Source of the DNA: Blautia wexlerae
GTDB taxonomy: Bacteria; Bacillota; Clostridia; Lachnospirales; Lachnospiraceae
DNA length: 64,000 nucleotides
Direction of reading: 5' to 3'
Assembly (NCBI RefSeq): GCF_013300825.1
Contig: NZ_JAAIMY010000013.1
Location: 1-64,000, forward strand
Shown here: positions 61,775-64,000 of the stretch, piece after piece
Position numbering within the stretch: the first letter of the stretch is position 1
Layout: every line of letters begins with the position of its first letter
Made by a program: the position numbers and the translations under genes
The notes under the pieces: generated by a model
What the model was told of the DNA's origin: nothing
The model's database searches: none
The model's input: only the letters and a program-made list of their open reading frames with translations

Positions 61775-64000
61775 TTATACCGTTCTTACATCCCGATCAG
61801 CTCCTCTCTCCAGCTCATCTTTTCCCTGCTTTTCTTGGATTTTTCTCTTATTGATTTCCAGTCGTTCATGAATAGATGGCTTCTTTGCCTTCGTAGTTGC
61901 TTTATTCTTTTCTGTTTGCATACTCGAAACTACCTTTTTCACAGCTTTGTCATTATCCCCTTTTGTCACATTCGCTGCTCTTGACGCTTCTACTCTGCTG
62001 TCCTGCTTTTCTGCAACCTGCCGTTCCTGCTTTTCCTGCACACTTTTTTCTTCCAGACTGCAAAAGCTCTGCAAATATGGCAGCACATGGTTCTGCATAT
62101 CGGTCAGATCTTCCATACACTTCTGAAACTCTTCATTTCCCTTGTTTTTCAGATAACCAATCCAGCTTTCATCCGTAAGTTTCAGTTCATTTTGGAGTTT
62201 CAGCTGACTTAAAATACCGCCATTTCCTGTTCCAATATCTATTTTCCCTTTGAAATGTTGCATCATTTTATCGCCTTTTTCCGCATAATATATAGTAAAA
62301 AACATCTGGGCTGTTACCATCGGCTCATCCGTCCTCGGATTACGGTCTGCGTACCATTCCTTATCCTTCTGTGCAGTACGGGAATCCAGATCTGAGAGCT
62401 TCTGACAGCGTGGTTCCATCAGCTCTCGCTTTTCACAGTAATTCACATACACCATCGGCTCTGTTTCTTTGGATATATCTGGTTCGTAGGATTTCAGCCG
62501 TTCCAGCAAAACACCTGCCCACACGGACTGCTCACAGTCTTCTTCAATCACATCCTTCAGAAAGGAAATATAAGAACCAACATTTCCACTTTGCAGATCC
62601 AGCATGACTTCCTGTATGGTATCCTGCCCTGGCTCTACATGGTCCCGATAGTCATACGGATCGAAGTCTTCCGCAATCTCATCCAATGCTGCTGCCAGTT
62701 CTTCTGTTGTCATTTTTTTCGGATACATTGCCTCACGCACATCCTGAATCGGGATATATTTATAATCAGGCAATGCTTTATGAATCTTCTCCAAACCTTC
62801 ACGCACCACCGGCTGATCTTTTAAAAACCGCACATTATCCAAGAAGTCGCCGTGTATCGTTGTTCCCATTACAATTAACAGTTCTGTTTCATCAAACAAG
62901 CTATCCTCCGGATCACGATAAATAATCCCCATTCCACTGCCTTTATAAGCGTTTTCCGGATCTTCTCTGTACTTCTCATAGATTGCTGCGATTTCTTTCA
63001 CATCTGTGCTTTTCTCATAAGCTCCCATATCATGAATTTCATCACATTCTGCAGCATAATATTCCAGATAAGCTTCTTTCTTAGGCGGCATATTATTGAG
63101 TACATTATCAATCATGTTATAATTGGCCTCTTCCAGTTCCTCCACCTTTGCCAATGGCTTATATTCGCCCTGGCTTTTCTGAATCTCTGCCATTACAACT
63201 TCATCCATTTCTTCTACTTTCTCCATCAACCGATCATAATCTCCACGGATGCGTTCTCCAGTCCAGCCTTCGTCTTCCAAAAGTTCCTCCGCCGCTTCTT
63301 CAATAGAAATTTCATCATTCTCATAAACGCCACCATCCATCAAGCGGAAATCTTCATCGTAAAAGGAATAATCATATCCTTCTTCTGTTCTCTGAATAGC
63401 AAAGTAACGTTCTCCTACCTCATATGCCAGTTCACTAAGGACCTGTTCTTCCAGATTCAGGAAAGAATCTAGCTGTTCAAAACTGATACTGTCTACAAAA
63501 TGAGCAGTTACTTTTTCCCCGTCATTCAGAACTACGATATCACTGACAGACAGGGAATGCCCACGGAAATCTTCCGGTCTATCAATGTTGAACCTTTCAA
63601 AAATATCATCCAGTGACATATTTCCTGATAATTCACCAACATAGACCAGCTTGTAATCTTCTTTTTTTATCTTCATACCATGACTTTCAATAAAACTCAT
63701 ATTCATAAAAGCATAGTTTTCGCCCGGTGAATCATCCCGGATCTGATAAATACCAAATACCCTTCTTGTTCCTAACAACAGGTTTGCTTCTTTCAATGAC
63801 TGAATCTGTGGATATTTCTGCATTTCCCATTCCAGGTTACGGAAACGCTCCAGTTCTGTCATAGACATCTGATAATGCTCTGGTCCTCGTTCAATTTCCA
63901 TACGTTCTGTGACATACATCGGTGATGAAAAATTAGTGATCAGATAGATATCTGCTCCTGCATCGTATAATTTCAGTGCTTCTTCCTGCTCAATGACACT
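61775..64000 (-). CDS. YodL/DUF4316-type conjugative-element protein, 5' end beyond the window
   Basis: The frame runs without stop to the window edge (upstream residues read ALKLYDAGADIYLITNFSSP before the internal Met at 63919), so the true start is outside. About 740 residues are visible. A YodL-like domain includes GENYAFMNMSFIESHGMKI and YKLVYVGELSGNMSLDDIF. Acidic helical domains follow, and a basic, Lys/Gln-rich C-terminus ends ELERGADRDVRTV. Such large multi-domain proteins are carried by Firmicute conjugative elements; their role is unknown. It shows that the element continues to the right. Confidence 0.8.
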   Translation of the reverse strand, partial: SVIEQEEALKLYDAGADIYLITNFSSPMYVTERMEIERGPEHYQMSMTELERFRNLEWEMQKYPQIQSLKEANLLLGTRRVFGIYQIRDDSPGENYAFMNMSFIESHGMKIKKEDYKLVYVGELSGNMSLDDIFERFNIDRPEDFRGHSLSVSDIVVLNDGEKVTAHFVDSISFEQLDSFLNLEEQVLSELAYEVGERYFAIQRTEEGYDYSFYDEDFRLMDGGVYENDEISIEEAAEELLEDEGWTGERIRGDYDRLMEKVEEMDEVVMAEIQKSQGEYKPLAKVEELEEANYNMIDNVLNNMPPKKEAYLEYYAAECDEIHDMGAYEKSTDVKEIAAIYEKYREDPENAYKGSGMGIIYRDPEDSLFDETELLIVMGTTIHGDFLDNVRFLKDQPVVREGLEKIHKALPDYKYIPIQDVREAMYPKKMTTEELAAALDEIAEDFDPYDYRDHVEPGQDTIQEVMLDLQSGNVGSYISFLKDVIEEDCEQSVWAGVLLERLKSYEPDISKETEPMVYVNYCEKRELMEPRCQKLSDLDSRTAQKDKEWYADRNPRTDEPMVTAQMFFTIYYAEKGDKMMQHFKGKIDIGTGNGGILSQLKLQNELKLTDESWIGYLKNKGNEEFQKCMEDLTDMQNHVLPYLQSFCSLEEKSVQEKQERQVAEKQDSRVEASRAANVTKGDNDKAVKKVVSSMQTEKNKATTKAKKPSIHERLEINKRKIQEKQGKDELERGADRDVRTV

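Noticed and set aside
1-64000. rRNA, tRNA, CRISPR arrays, riboswitches
   Set aside because: I looked for tRNA-like cloverleaf ends, regular spaced repeats and known riboswitch cores and saw none I could defend; a covariance-model search would be decisive.

Overview
The window looks like an accessory region of a gut-type Firmicute, most likely a Lachnospiraceae-like Clostridium relative. The signs are strong AGGAGG ribosome binding sites, a TnpV protein, three tandem large serine recombinases, a YodL-type conjugative-element protein, agr quorum sensing and group II introns. I see no rRNA, tRNA, CRISPR array or housekeeping gene. Nearly all of it reads as one integrative, mobilisable element, probably inserted into an older tyrosine integrase gene near 2.3 kb and running off the right edge.

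Layout. 0-2.3 kb: a group II intron whose reverse transcriptase is itself split at YADD by a second group II intron, then TnpV and an integrase remnant. 2.4-9.2 kb: three serine recombinases, a PemK/MazF protein, a small companion and a sigma-like regulator; two of these genes have the Shine-Dalgarno buried in a hairpin. 9.3-11.3 kb: decayed fragments, a MITE-like repeat and an IS with a nonsense-mutated transposase. 11.4-17 kb: an AT-rich radical-SAM peptide cluster (41-residue precursor with five evenly spaced cysteines, AlbA-like maturase, ABC transporter, two-component system). 17.5-23.4 kb: element housekeeping (Rpn nuclease, UmuC polymerase with an S24 repressor and two clear operators, flavodoxin, YjbR). 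23.5-28 kb: oriT-like hairpins, MobC and a relaxase split by a complete group II intron.

28-61 kb holds the main system, a thiazoline siderophore locus recalling yersiniabactin and the equibactin locus of Streptococcus equi. It contains a DtxR-type regulator, a YbtPQ/IrtAB-like ABC pair, an ECF transporter, an AraC regulator, a 21.5-kb NRPS operon, and a complete agr quorum-sensing set (AgrA, AgrC, AgrD, AgrB) immediately upstream of that operon. The NRPS proteins carry one aryl carrier, four cyclization domains, four adenylation domains with cysteine-like codes and four peptidyl carriers. This predicts a salicyl-capped product built from four cysteines, more than yersiniabactin or pyochelin. 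The aryl-AMP ligase looks salicylate-specific, but no salicylate synthase is present.

A palindrome of the form AGTTAG-N6-CTAACT occurs at four places: in front of agrA, the NRPS operon, the AraC gene and the ECF operon. It resembles DtxR-family half-sites and would place quorum sensing, synthesis and uptake under one iron-responsive regulator. That regulatory link is my inference.
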